NCBI GenBank assembly: GCA_023614405.1
Contig: CM042688.1
Location: 439,880,028 to 439,944,027, forward strand
Direction of reading: 5' to 3'
DNA length: 64,000 bases
Source of the DNA: Avena insularis
Taxonomy: Eukaryota; Streptophyta; Magnoliopsida; Poales; Poaceae
The notes beneath the pieces were generated by a model. That model saw only the letters and a list, made by a program, of their open reading frames with translations. It was not told the origin of the DNA and searched no databases. Made by a program: the position numbers and the translations under genes. Numbering within the stretch: position 1 is the stretch's first letter; each line of letters begins with the position of its first letter. Positions 1 to 12,312 of this stretch are shown piece after piece.

Positions 1-1
1 T

Positions 2-325
2 CAAGTGGCTCATAATTGCTTGATATTAACTGATTTTGTTGTGCTTGAAATGCCTGAAGATGATAATATGTCTATTATTCTTGGGAGACATTTTTTTAAT
101 ACTGCAAGAGTTGTTATTAATTGTAATCAAGGAAAGGTGACTTTCAATGTGAATGACAAGGAACATACTGTCTATTTCCCTAAGAAGATTGAAAGGACTT
201 ATGGTTTGAATTCAATTGAACATGATGAGAGCATTCAAGTTGGAGAAATATATTGTCCCATACCAAGAGAAAAATTTGAAACTATTATGATTGGGACCAT
301 TGCTATCAAGGTTGAGGTAACATAA
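2..325 (+). CDS. Gag-Pro C-terminal fragment with retropepsin-like domain (partial)
   Basis: The frame is open to the left window edge and ends at TAA 323-325, giving about 107 visible residues. The segment with VVLEMPEDDNMSIILGRHFF and then ARVVINCNQGKVTFNV matches the second half of the retroviral-type aspartyl protease found in Athila/Tat retrotransposons, where ILGRPFL and a hydrophobic strand follow the catalytic Asp. The catalytic DSG/DLG motif would lie upstream, outside the window. In these elements the protease matures the Gag polyprotein inside the virus-like particle. The frame stops shortly after the protease and no RT follows, which is unusual for an autonomous element. The visible part has no frameshift. 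Confidence 0.7.
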   Translation, partial: QVAHNCLILTDFVVLEMPEDDNMSIILGRHFFNTARVVINCNQGKVTFNVNDKEHTVYFPKKIERTYGLNSIEHDESIQVGEIYCPIPREKFETIMIGTIAIKVEVT

Positions 326-3214
326 TAATTAGTGGAATACAAAGTTTTGTATCATATGAAATTGTTTTGGTAACAAGACCTGATCAACCTTATTAACAAA
401 AGGATTTCATTTAACAAAACAATGTTTTCACCATGATGATCTCCGCTTACTTCCATTCTATCCATTTTAGTTTTTGCTTATGCCTAACTTAAAGGCGTTA
501 AAGAAAAGTACTTATTGGGAGATAAACCAAAAGTTTGAGATAAGTCTTGGAAGTTATTACTTCAGTAATAACCGCTCCTTATCCTTTTTATTTGCTTTTT
601 GTGCCAAGAGTAACCTCTAATGAGAGAGAAGTAATGATTGGGAAAGTTGCTGTCCCGAAACAGATTTCTGTGCTTCACCGTAAAAATTCGTGTAAAATCT
701 CTGAACGTCTTTTTGAGGCATGAATTTTTGTGCTTCTGCCCCAGGTTGTTATCTAACTTTAGTTAGTCCAAACACTTTTTGATTTGAGCAACAGAAGATC
801 TTAGAAAAAATTCGTCTTTACCTGCTGGTCTGTTTTGACAGATTTCTGCCATTTTCTGCATTTGCTTCTTGTTGGTTCCTTTTTGAGTTCTTTTGGGGAA
901 TTGAGCTTTTTGAGGGAAGTGCTACAGTAGCTAGTGTTCTAATGGAAGTTTATTTGGTGTTAGAACTAAACCTTAAGACTTATTATCTTGAGTGCACTAA
1001 TGTTGCTAATAAAAATTGTGTGAAGTTTTGTATGAAGGAAAAATTTCAGGTGTATGGAAGGAATGAGTAATGAGATAAAGGATGGACTAAAGCTCAAGCT
1101 TGGAGATGCCACGCGTGTCACCCCAAGAAATATCCAAGAAGTACAAGCGTCAAAGCTTGGGGATGCCCAAGGCATCCCCTTCTTCATCAATAAAAATCCC
1201 AGGTTTCTTCCAAACGCTTCATTTTTATTGTTTCATGCACAGTTGTGTTATTCTTGGAGCATCTTCTTTTTCGTTTTTCTTTTGGTTTTTCATTTGCTTG
1301 GTTTGCTTGGTTTTCTGAATAAATTGGTTGGATCTCCGATTTCATACATTGGTTTTCAAATAGTTTGGTTTGGTTTGGAAAATAGTAGGAAACTTCATGC
1401 TTAAGTGGTAAAGAGAGCTTGTTTTTGATTGTGGCCTATGCTTTGTCATGCCATGCTTGATATTGTTTTGGATTTATGCTTAGTATTCTTTGCTGTAGAA
1501 TGACTTGTTATAAACAATTGAGATTGATTAATGTGCCTTGGATGAATCATGTGTTGTTTTAGCATGTTAAAGCATAGTATTGTGGTATTCTCCTTTGATG
1601 CTTTATTTGGGTTGACTTGGCGCATGCTCACACCATGCTATGACTATCTCAAGTCACCATAAGCCTTTATGATCCTTTAGTTTTCAACTTGTCGTATCAC
1701 TTTATGCTTTGATCAATGATGTTTTGTCGCTCTGCATGATTATGGCCATTATTGCTCTCTCGTTTGTCGCTCCCTTACTATTGCTAGCCTTCACTTACAC
1801 TAAGTGTTTTACTCATGTTTCCAACTCCCTTAAACCAAATATTTCCAAAGTGTCCACCATACCTACCTATTAGCATCATTTGCTACTTCCGTGCATATTC
1901 AATATGCATTCTTTTCTTCCAAATAAAATGTTTTCTTGTTATGAGAAAGTTAGTTAGTAAAGCTCTCACGAACTTGATGCCACACTTTATTTCCTGCACT
2001 TAATAAACCTGAACCATTGTGATTCTCCATGAAAGTTATATGCTTGCAAATTATAGGCTGGGGATTAGCAGAACCGTGTTGTCACGGGGAACGCTTTCAA
2101 CACTTGTAAATATATACCCAGTTGATACCTTGCTCTTTTGTTTGCGGATGTCGTCGGTGTGAAATAAAAGGGGAGCTTGTAAGTCCATGGAGTTATGTAT
2201 GTGTGTTAGAGAAACGCCTGGGTCACTGGTCTAATCCATGCTGACATGGTGGAAACCTGCAGGGTAACCATAATGATATCTATGAAGCATTCTTCTTATA
2301 AAAAAGAGAGATAGCTATTGAGAAAAAGAAAAACAAGAGATTTATGAAAAGAGGAAAGAGAGAAAAAAGCACCATTTTCCCATGGTAAATAAGAAGATTG
2401 CTGAGATACTCATTGTCTGCTTGCCTTGTCATTTTGATATGGGGATTCTTCCGTATCATCGGGCAAGGGGTACCCTGTTGGCGGTTCCCTATGATACGCA
2501 CATACTTACGATGACAAGAACTTACCGGTAACTAAAGTTGAGTAGCATGAGGAGCGGCCCTCGTACTCAAGGGACTTGGGATTTTCAGTTTATAGTCTGT
2601 CAAGCATATAACTCAGATTGGACCTCTCACTTTCACCTTAACCACATTAAAGATGCTTATGATAGGGGCAATGAGAGCTCAAAGCTAATGAGTACCATAC
2701 TTTCAGCATTTGGAAGCCTTTCAAACTTTTCAAAACCTGTTCATTTCCTTGTTGAGTCTTCACACATTCTATGAGCACTTTTTTGAGAGCATAGTGGCCA
2801 TTATTAGTTCTATATGCATTGTCCCAAGACTTGTTGATTGATGCATACCTTGATATTGCTTGTTTTAAACTATTTGTATCTAGTCACTCTTGTAAACTTT
2901 GAAGGTGTCCTTTGCATTTATGTTTGCTACTCTATGAGGGACAAGCTGAATGCCACTATGCTATGTTTTCTTTATGCGAAACAAACAAATGTCTTGCAAA
3001 GCATTGTTATTCATGAATCTTTTGGTTGTGCCTTTTCATGTTGCATCATAGTTTCTTTGTCCTATTGTTAGAACTTTGGCTTTCATGTTACGATTGAAGT
3101 ACTATGATCCGAGCTTTGAATGTTTTACAAATACTTTGATCAAGTCTTTGATGGTGCATGTCACCTCAAAAATTATTCTTTCTTTTTATCACTTACCTAC
3201 TCGAGGACGAGCAG
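326..3214 (+). other. Non-coding internal region of the Athila-like element
   Basis: About 2.9 kb between the protease frame and the polypurine tract. Only short ORFs are present and none resembles RT, RNase H, integrase or an envelope-like protein. The DNA is moderately AT-rich. It contains the phrase AAGCTTGGGGATGCC twice in variant form (near 1,095 and at 1,154), the second as part of a perfect hairpin. This position corresponds to the region after pol, where Athila-type elements often carry a long spacer or a degenerate envelope-like ORF. Confidence 0.55.
1159..1179 (+). other. Perfect 9-bp stem-loop in the retrotransposon spacer
   Basis: GGGGATGCC at 1,159-1,167 and its exact reverse complement at 1,171-1,179 flank the 3-nt loop CAA. 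A related, imperfect AAGCTTGGAGATGCC lies about 60 bp upstream. In the element's RNA this would form a stable hairpin. Its function is not known to me. Confidence 0.6.
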
Positions 3215-3230
3215 GAGTTAAGCTTGGGGA
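3215..3230 (+). promoter_or_regulatory. Polypurine tract of the Athila-like element
   Basis: A purine-rich run (GAGTTAAGCTTGGGGA) lies immediately before the LTR start TGTTGATAC at 3,231. This is the expected position of the plus-strand DNA primer. It is not purely purine, as is common for this group. Confidence 0.6.
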
Positions 3231-3608
3231 TGTTGATACATTGCAAATGTATCTATAATTTTTTATGCTCCATGCTTGGTTTTATCCACTTTCTTGTGTT
3301 TTGTCCACACATTGGAGTACTTTTCATATGATTTCTTGGACTAACCTATTAACAAGAGACACAGTGCCAACTGCCTGTTTTCTGCTGTTTTTGGTTCCAG
3401 GAAAGTCAGAAAATGAATATTCTCGGAATTGGACGGGACAAAAGCCAAAGTGCCTATTTTCAAGAAGACTCCAGGAGCCAGAATATGAGCGGAGAAGAGC
3501 TAGGGGCTGGCCACACCAACGCCAGGCGTGGGCTGGGCCTGGACGCGCCAGGGCATGGTGTGGGCCCCCCAGGCATCCCCTCGGTCTCCCTCTTTGCCTA
3601 TAAGAAGC
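3231..3608 (+). repeat. 3' LTR of the Athila-like element, first segment
   Basis: Begins TGTTGATACATTGC and runs to the junction with the nested chromovirus. The last five bases, GAAGC (3,604-3,608), are the probable left target-site copy. The LTR continues at 17,221. Confidence 0.75.
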
Positions 3609-6600
3609 TGTCAACACCCGGATTTTTAATCCCAGATGCCCGTTATGCCATACCTTGCAATCCCAGGATTACCATTTTTACGAGACATAACGGATTGGAT
3701 ATCATAGTACATCATCCATTACAAACCATACATAAGGTTTTACACAAATAAGGATCTCAGGATCCAGTCTTCAATACAACAAGCAGTGGAAATAAACGAT
3801 AGCGTAGCGGTGGGGTCCCTCTTCAGGGGCACAGGCAATGCTGACGAAGGCAGATAGTCCTAGTTATCATAGCCGTCCTGCTGACCATCATCTTGATAAT
3901 CTCCTTCATAGTCTGGCCATGATAATAGCCAGGGACAAAAGCCATGAGTACTCTTTAAGTACTCGCAAACTACTACTAGCAAGGGTTATGATTCTAAGTT
4001 AAAGTACTGAAATGAAAGAATAACTATCAAGTTAAGTTTGAAACCTAAGCTGAGTTCTGAAACAAGAAAAGATAAAATAAAAGTCTAGAATCACTTAAGT
4101 TGGGAAGCTATTATCATCTACACAACACTGTTGTGGTCAAGTCAAGGTTCATCATTCATTTCAAGTTATTTAGAAAACATCTGACAACGAAACAGTATGG
4201 CCATCCCAACTGTCCATAACCGCGGACGCGGCTATTCGAATAGTTTGACACTCTGCAGAGGTGGTACACTTTCACCACAAGATTCGATACATCTGTCAGG
4301 GATAACCCTGAATCATCATACTTAGTATGCAGATAATCAAACATAACCTTTCCATTACACACCCTAGTATAAGCACCTCTCCTATGAGCATGGCCTCCCA
4401 ACCATGACCATCAGTCATCTTGGGCACTGCATAGGTGGTCATCATTGAGAGGTAGCCTCAGCTCAAACCCCTCCCGTGAGGGAACTAATACTAATGCATA
4501 TAAATTTCCAGCTAAGCCTTACCCAATTCAGGTAATGTGGTTGTACGGTAAATTTGGAATGGTATCGCATCTGAATCCAACTATCAGTTTTATAAAAAAA
4601 GTTAAGGCTCATGCCTCATCATTTTCATCATAATAAACCAATTGTGTTTCTCAACACATGTCAAAACATCTCAATAGAATGACTCATCATTCCAAGGTTT
4701 TCATAACTCATTTTCACCAAGTGTTCCCATCTGAAGTGAATCAAGTTTGATTTATTCTAAAACACTAGGTTAAGGGTGTTCACTAGGGTGGAAAGGTGGG
4801 ATCAATCTCATGCCATAGAATGACATCTAAGAGTTTCTAATTAGGTCAAGTTTTATACTCTTTATGCTACCTTCAAAATTAATTAAAGAACTTGGTGTCA
4901 CCAAAGGGGGGGGTGTGATCAAAGTATGCTTAAGGCATCTTTACTAAACTATCTAGTTTTATTCTAGCTTGCTACAATAGCTTACTAAGACATGTTTGCA
5001 AGGGTTAGCTTGCCACTAATAGCTTGCCTTAGTTGGTGCAGTGGTTGAAGTTTTCTTCTTCTTCTTCTTGGTAGAACTCCTCCTCCTCGAAGGCTTGGTC
5101 GGTACTATCGTCTAGAAATACATAGGGAGGGCACAATCACCAAACAATACTTAACTTAGGCTAAGTAGTATTCTAAAGCACACAATTGATGATCTATTAT
5201 CATCACAAACATTACAAGTTTTAATTCAATAGTTTTAATCTTTTTATTTTAGAAAAGTAATTTCTACTCATTGAAATGTTAACTAAAATTTAATATTCAC
5301 CACCAAAATATGAGATCATTTGGACACATGTCCTCACCACATATTCCATAGGTGGGAATGAGATTTAAAGGTTGGATCAATATTACTTTAGTGTAAGTTT
5401 ATTATTTAATGATTTCAAGTGACTAGAAATGCCTATATAGCATTATTTTGGTACTAGTCCAAAGTCACTGCATGTAAACCTTAATATTATTACATATTTG
5501 TATAGATATGATGAAATGTGATTTTTGAGAGTTGGAATCAACTCAAAAGCTGACTTGGTTGATTTTATAAAAATGTTGCAAGTTGTAAAAGCTTCTGTCT
5601 TCTCATTTTTATTAGGAGAGATCTATAAATCTAATTGAATTAAATCCAACGGGCTTGGATAGAGCATTTCAATACCTTTCAGACAAAATTAGTTTCATGC
5701 AATTTGGATTTGTCAAACTCACAGAATTGATTTTTGAAACACAGGACAGAAACTATATTCTAGCTAAAAAGAAAAATCCTAATTTGAATTTCCAACGCGC
5801 GCGGGAACGAAATGGGCCGGCCCAGTGGCGCTGTGCGGCACAAGGCTCAACTGACAGGGGGTCCCGCTTTTCAGCGGCACTTAACACGTGAAGCGGTACG
5901 GGCGAACGGTGGCCGTGCGATCTGGTTCTAATCCAACGGCTTAGGGTCATCGTCGACGTTGGGCAACGCCATGAGAGAACCTAAGCGCGCCGGTGGGGTC
6001 GTTAGGGGCTCACCGGGGTTCAGGCGAGGCGGGCGAACGACGAAGTCGACAACGGCGAACCTCCTGGTACCGGCAGCTTCTCCTGGGACGGCCTGGATCA
6101 ACGGCGCCCTTCTCCTCCCGAGGCGGCGGCTCCGGCTGCAATTCCGGCGCTCTGGTGCTCGAGCGGCTCCGGCTGGCGGTGGGGAGTGAGTGTGAGAGGT
6201 GGTGAGTGAGATGGTGTGCTCAAATCGGCTGGGGGTGGCCTCTATTTATAATGGCGAGAGGGGACCGACGGGGCGCACGGTGAGCTCGTCGTGGTCGATG
6301 GTACCGACGGCTATCGGCATGGGCGATGGTAGGGGGCGGTGCGGTGCTCCCTGGCGATGCTCAACGACACGGTGGCGAGACGTGGGGCGGTTTGGTGCAG
6401 AACACGCGATGCTCTACTGGCGAAGCGGCGTCTTCGACGACGGCGGTGGTCAGCGTCATGGGGCGGCGAACGGGATGTCTAGCGGTCTCTGGGTGGTGAT
6501 CATGTATGCAGCGGCAAGGCGGCCGCAGCGATGCGTGCGTCGGTCGAGGTGGCGCTCTAAGCGCATGCTCTCGGCATGGTTCTTTGGCGGGCTGGGCGCG

Positions 6601-7502
6601 GTCCGTGCGTGTGGTCCAGGGGTTGGCAAGGTTCGGGCGTTGGACAGGGAGTGGCGGTGGACGGTGGGCTGCCTCCTAGACAAGGTTGGCACGGCTAAAT
6701 CTCCTCCTAGCTTGCTGTCTCCACTTGGGTGGCTGGTGAGCTTTGGTTGTTCACCATTGATGTCATTGCCTAGCTTACAGTGAGTCTAGTGCTTGGTTTA
6801 ACTTGCTAGCTGATCTACTGAGATGGTTGTGAGCTAGAGAGGGAACAAGTTAGGCTTCAATCACTGCTCATAATAGTGTTTGGTTTTTGTTTGATTTGTG
6901 TCTGCCACCTGTTCGATGAAATGGCCGCAAGAACTCAAGTTTTGAATTTTGAAAAGATTTTTGGTGGGTGTGCTAAGTTGGTGCTGGTGAGTCTGCAGAT
7001 GCTTGGGTTTTGAAAGTTGAGCTTGTTTGAGTGGTTTTTGAAAAAGTGGGATCTTCCCATATGATAAAGATTCAATTTTGAACTGTTATTTAAAATAGTT
7101 TACAGAAGGTTTTTAGAAGATCAAAAGGTGAGCCTTGGTACCTCATTATGTGTGCTAGCAAGGGGTGCAAAGATCAAGAATTATTTCTGTTAATTTTGAG
7201 TACTAGGAATAGCCAAAGTAGACATGGGAGTTAATTTTGGCAAAATGACCATTTCTCCATTTTAAATCTTTTTTATTTGATTTTCTTTAGAACAAGTTTG
7301 GGAATGATGTAGATGATGTTTAAATCACCTAAGAAACATTTTACAAGCATTGGATCACTTAATCATGGCAATTCAAACAACTCCTATTTAAATGCACATA
7401 ATATGAATGCTTTCATTTTAAAAAATGGAAAAGTTTTTGTTAACCCTATTTTTGGATGATTGGATCTTTGATAAACTTGGATTGAAGTTTTGGGATGTTA
7501 CA
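3609..7502 (-). repeat. 3' LTR of chromovirus copy 1
   Basis: 3,894 bp, bounded by TGTCAACACCC (3,609) and GGATGTTACA (ending 7,502) on the plus strand. It is nearly collinear with the 5' LTR at 13,316-17,220, with most differences clustered as small indels in a GC-rich block at about 5,810-6,780. A TATA-like TATAAATA (read on the minus strand) lies near 6,242-6,250. Confidence 0.92.
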
Positions 7503-10500
7503 AACCTTCCCCCCTTAAATAAAATCTCGTCCCGAGATTTACAAGAAAACAAGGAACTAAAAAGATCTGGGAATTCTGTCCTAATGTAATCCTCTCGCTC
7601 CCAAGTGGCTTCCTCCTCGGTATGGTTGCTCCACTGAATCTTGAGAAACTTGATACTCCTGGTCCTGGTGGTCATGTAGGCTTCTTCTACGATACGAATG
7701 GGCACTTCCCAATAGGTCAGGTCATTGTTGATTTCCACTGCTCTGTGATCGATATTCTTGAAAACTTCTATCTTCTCAGGCACTTCCAAGCATTTGCGAA
7801 GTAACGAGATATGGAACACACTGTGGATGGCTGACATCTCTTCAGGCAGTTCCAGTTGATACGATACTTCTCCTCGGCGGTTCAGAATCTTGAAAGGTCC
7901 GATATATCTGGGGGCTAACTTTCCCTTCAGACTAAAGCGTTGAGTTCCCTTCAAGGGTGAAACCTTGAGATATACGAAATCTCCGACATTGAAAGTCAGG
8001 TCTCTCCTTCTCTTGTCAGCATAGCTCTTCTGTCTGGATTGGGCGGTCTTGAGGTACTCACGGACTTTGTGAACTTTCTCTTCGGCTTCTCGGAGAATGT
8101 CGGGTCCAAAGATTTGACTCTCAACTACTTGCGACCAATTTAAGGGGGTACGACATTTTCTTCCGTATAGGAATTCAAATGGTGCCATCTGCAAACTAGT
8201 CTGATAACTGTTGTTATAGGAGAACTCTGCGAATGGTAGGCAGTCTTCCCATTTTGATCTGTATTCCAACACACAGGCTCTAAGCATATCCTCCAGAATC
8301 TGGTTGACTCTCTCAGTCTGTCCATCTGTTTGCGGGTGATAGGCGGTACTGAAATTTAACTTGGTTCCTAAACCTTCCTGGACTTTCTGCCAAAATCTTG
8401 AAGTAAACTGGGTTCCTCGATCTGATACAATGGTCTTGGGGGTTCCATGCAGACTAACAATTCTAGCAATGTACAGCTCTGCTAGTTTTGCACTTTGGTA
8501 GGTTGTCTTGACAGGTATGAAGTGGGCTACCTTAGATAGTCTATCAACTATGACCCAGATTGAGTCATTTCCCCTACTAGAAGTAGGTAAACCTGTGATA
8601 AAGTCCATCCCGACGGAATCCCATTTCCATTCCGAAATCTGCAATGGTTGCAACAATCCTGCAGGTCTCTGATGCTCTGCTTTAACTCTTTGACAAATGT
8701 CACACTTGGCGATGTAGCTTCCGATATCTCGCTTCATCTTCTGCCACCAAAATTGCTCCTTCAAATCTTGATACATCTTTGTTCCTCCGGGATGGATAGA
8801 ATAAAGGGTATCATGAGCTTCCTTCATGATAACTTCTTTCAGTTCTGAATCTGCTGGAACACAGATACGTCCTTTGTACCACAGTACTCCTTCTTCGTCT
8901 TCGGTGAATCCAGGTACTTTGCCTGTACCAATACGACGTTTGATCCCGTTGATACTCTCATTTCCCTTCTGGGCTTCCTTGATCTGGCTAAACAAAGTGG
9001 GTTGAAGTTCAATGCTAGCTAGGAATCCTTTGCTAACTACTTCAGTCCTGAACTGCTCCAGCTCCTCATACAAACTTGGTTGCTTCTCTTTGATCATGGT
9101 GTTAAGCCTACACGGCAATCTGCTAAGAGCATCCGCTACCACATTGGCTTTGCCGGGGTGATAGTGAATGTCAAGGTCATAATCCTTGATTAACTCTATC
9201 CATCTTCTTTGCCTCATATTTAGCTCCTTCTGGGTGAAGATATACTTCAAGCTTTTATGATCTGAGTAAATCTCACAGCGATTACCCATCAAATAGTGAC
9301 GCCATGTCTTCAACGCCAGAACCATGGCTGCTAGCTCAAGATCATGGGTCGGATAGTTCTTTCGTCTTTGCTTCAGTTGTCGCGACAGATACGCGGTGAC
9401 TTTGCCTTCTTGCATCAATACACATCCTAGGCCAATCTTGGATGCGTCACAATACACATCAAACGGCTTCTTGATGTCCGGCATGATCAAAATTGGGGCC
9501 GATATCAATCTCTTCTTCAGCTCCCGGAAACTGGCTTCACACTTGTCCGTCCATTCAAACTTCTTGTCCTTCTTCAACAATTGGGTCATTGGTCGGGCTA
9601 TGCTCGAGAATCCTTCTACAAACTTGCGATAATATCCCGCTAATCCAAGGAATGAACGAACTTGGGTTTGATTGGTTGGGGCTTCCCATTCTTCTACATC
9701 TTTGATCTTGGTAGGATCAACAGAGACTCCTCCTGCAGACACAACATGACCTAGGAATCCTACTTCTTTCAGCCAAAACTCACACTTGCTGAACTTGGCA
9801 TATAACTGATGCTCTCTCAGGGTTCCTAGGATGATTCTCAGATGTTGCTCATGCTCTTCTTCGGACTTGGAGTAGATAAGGATGTCGTCGATAAACACAA
9901 CTACAAACTTATCTAGGAAATTCATAAAGATCTTATTCATGAGATTCATGAAATAAGCAGGGGCATTGGTTAATCCAAAAGACATAACTGTATACTCGTA
10001 TAAACCATAGCGAGTAGTAAAGGCGGTCTTCGGAATATCCGTTGCACGAATCTTAAGTTGGTGATAACCAGTCCTAAGATCAATCTTTGAGAATACCTGA
10101 GCTCCAGTCAACTGATCAAATAGATCCTCTATCTTTGGCAAGGGGTACTTGTTCTTGATGGTGACATCATTCAATTTTTAGTAATCTGTGCACAGACGGT
10201 TGTCTCCATCTTTCTTGTCGACGAATAACACTGGTGATCTCCAAGGCGATGCGCTTGGCTGAATCAAGCTTGTTGCTAACATGGCATCCAACTGCTTCTT
10301 CAGTTCCACTAACTCTGAGGGGTTCATGGTATAAGGTCTTTGGGCTATAGGTCCGGTTCTGGGGATTAGTTCGATAATGAACTCAATATCCCTATCCGGG
10401 GGCATACCTGGCAATTCATCTGGGAATACGTCGGGGTATTCACAGACTACTCTGACTTGGTCAAGGGAAGGCAGGGCTACACTCTTGTTGCACTTGAATT

Positions 10501-11029
10501 GACGGGGCAAGGTTTCAGAGATATGTTCTACGGTTACTCCAGAACTACTGGTCATGGTGATGGCTTTCTTAGCACAGTCTATTAGTCCTTTATGCCTTGA
10601 CATCCAGTCCATAACTAGTACTACTTCCAAACCTTTGGTTCCAAGTACAATTAGGTTGGCATAAAAATCTATCCCATGTATTCTGATAGGTATAGCTTTG
10701 CAAATTTTTCTAGCTTTGGTAGTTGAGCCGGGGATTTGAACTATCATGACATGCTTCAAGTTGGTTGGGCGAATCTTACTAGTGCATACAAATTCTTCGG
10801 TCACAAAGGAATGCGATGCTCCAGAATCAAACAATACTCTTGCTAAAACTGAGTTGACAGAAAACATACCCAGCACTACATCTGGCGCTTCTTGGGCTTC
10901 TTCTGCGTTCATGTGGAAGAGACGACCATTGCGGTTGTGCGGGTTCCCTAGGGCAATTCTCCTGCCTTGTTGAACACGACGCTGCTGCTGAGCTGGGGCA
11001 TTCACAGGGGCATTGGCGGCAGTCTTCTT
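7418..11029 (-). pseudogene. pol: pol polyprotein of chromovirus copy 1: protease, RT, RNase H, integrase, chromodomain (one in-frame stop)
   Basis: Two in-frame ORFs (to 10,178, then 10,174 to 7,418) are separated by a single TAA at 10,175-10,177. The upstream part has the protease motif [11 protein letters not shown]. The 918-residue downstream part starts inside RT: catalytic FIDD at residues about 95-97, RNase H with DCDAS-type motif (YCDAS, about 240-350), integrase with an HHCC-like zinc finger (paired His, then CDIC) and Asp, Asp, Glu in GMDF, VSDRG and QTERVNQ, then a chromodomain at about 825-872 (IRIVEEAY through TWEREDYI). It copies element RNA to DNA and integrates it, the chromodomain steering it to heterochromatin (family knowledge). 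Copy 2 has TAG where this copy has TTG after LFSS, so this frame runs through the tract into the 3' LTR. All visible catalytic residues are kept. Confidence 0.9.
7505..7516 (-). promoter_or_regulatory. Polypurine tract of chromovirus copy 1
   Basis: On the minus strand AAGGGGGGAAGG lies two bases from the 3' LTR start TGTAACATCCC. The same 12-mer occurs at the equivalent place in copy 2 (46,065-46,076). Confidence 0.88.
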
Positions 11030-12064
11030 GGGACACTCATTGGAGTAGTGACCTTTCACTCCACACTCAAAACAGGTGATCTGGTACTTGTCTTTGGCTG
11101 CGACCGGTATAGCATTGCTGCCGATTCAAGTGCGATGTTCTTTGTTGTTGTTGTTGCTCTTGGGAGGTGCAGTTGAAATGATTGGCATTACGAGTTGTGA
11201 TTGTTTCCTCCGGACTTCACATTGCCTCCGCTACGGTTGGGGTAGCTTGGCGAGAATTAGTCGGTTGTTCCTTGGTGCATATCCTGGTGAAGGGTTGGGA
11301 CGGTACTTCTGGTGACTGTTGGATCCAGACTCCTGCATCATACGACGCTTGCGGTTGTCGTTTGCCTGGTTAATCTTGCCTTCCATCTGAATGGCAGAGT
11401 CGACTAGATCTTCGAGATCATCTAAACGGATGTTGATGAGGACAGTCTGCATCTCATCATGCAGTCCGTTCAAGAATCTCTCCTTCTTCTTGGCCTCCGT
11501 GTTGATCTCATCGGGTGCATATCTGGCAAGTGACAGGAATTTGTCACGGTACTCTACCACCGTCATTCTTCCTTGCTTCAACTCACGGAATTCATCTCTC
11601 ATCCTATTGACAAGACCTTGCGGCACGTGGGTGCGGCTGAACTTGACCTTGAATGCTTCCCAGGTCATCACTTGACCTTGGTTCATAGTGCGTATGCTAT
11701 TCCACCAAGCTCTTGCATCTCCTACCAGATAGTGGGTGGCGAATAGAACCTTCTCATTTGCATCCACTCCTGCAACCTCTAAGTTGTTTTCTATGGTCTG
11801 CAACCAGTCATCAGCATCTAGTGGGTTCTCAGATTGGTTGAAGATTGGGGTATTTGTGTTCTGAAAGTTTTTGAGTTTGGATCCTTGGTGATCCTGATTT
11901 CCATGCCCTTGGTTGTTGAGAGCCATCTGGGCAATCTGCTGCAGTGTTGCTAAGTTGGCTTGACGTTCGGCCCTGCTTGCTTCACGATCCGCTATGAGAT
12001 TCTGCAAGATCTGCAGCATTGGGTCCTGCGACGATCTGCTTCCTCCTTGGTTTCCACGAGGCAT
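11029..12064 (-). pseudogene. gag: gag of chromovirus copy 1 (frameshifted)
   Basis: The first 277 codons (12,064-11,231) form a Gag capsid-like region: WWNSIRTMNQGQVMTWEAFK, then SRTHVPQGLVNRMRDEF and EYRDKFLSLARYAP, the retrotransposon gag core seen in plant Ty3 elements. The frame is lost near 11,265, where copy 2 continues with extra bases, and an additional stop occurs near 11,130. The downstream zinc knuckle CFECGVKGHYSNEC (CX2CX4HX4C, 11,033-11,074) is in the pol frame. Gag would package element RNA in cytoplasmic particles. The start at 12,064 (MPRGNQGG) matches MTRGNQGG in copy 2. Confidence 0.88.
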
Positions 12065-12312
12065 CTGGAGATTTAGATAGATATAGGGGTAAGAGGGAAA
12101 TTCTAAGGTTCATGGTTTTGAGGTTTTCAAAGCTAAAACTTTGAGTTAGACTCAGGTTTCTCAACTAACTGCTTTTTCATTCATGCAAACCAGCACACGA
12201 TACAACACCCACCACAGCAATAAAAGGGAAAACAGATGGTTTGAAGAACCATTCTGCAAGCAATGATACAATGAGATGATACATCTCATGCTACGGCAGT
12301 GCTCTAGTGCAT

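Noticed and set aside
6199..6783. 194-codon ORF on the plus strand in the LTR of copy 1
   Set aside because: It is antisense to the element, inside the GC-rich LTR block, and not conserved in the other LTR of the same element.
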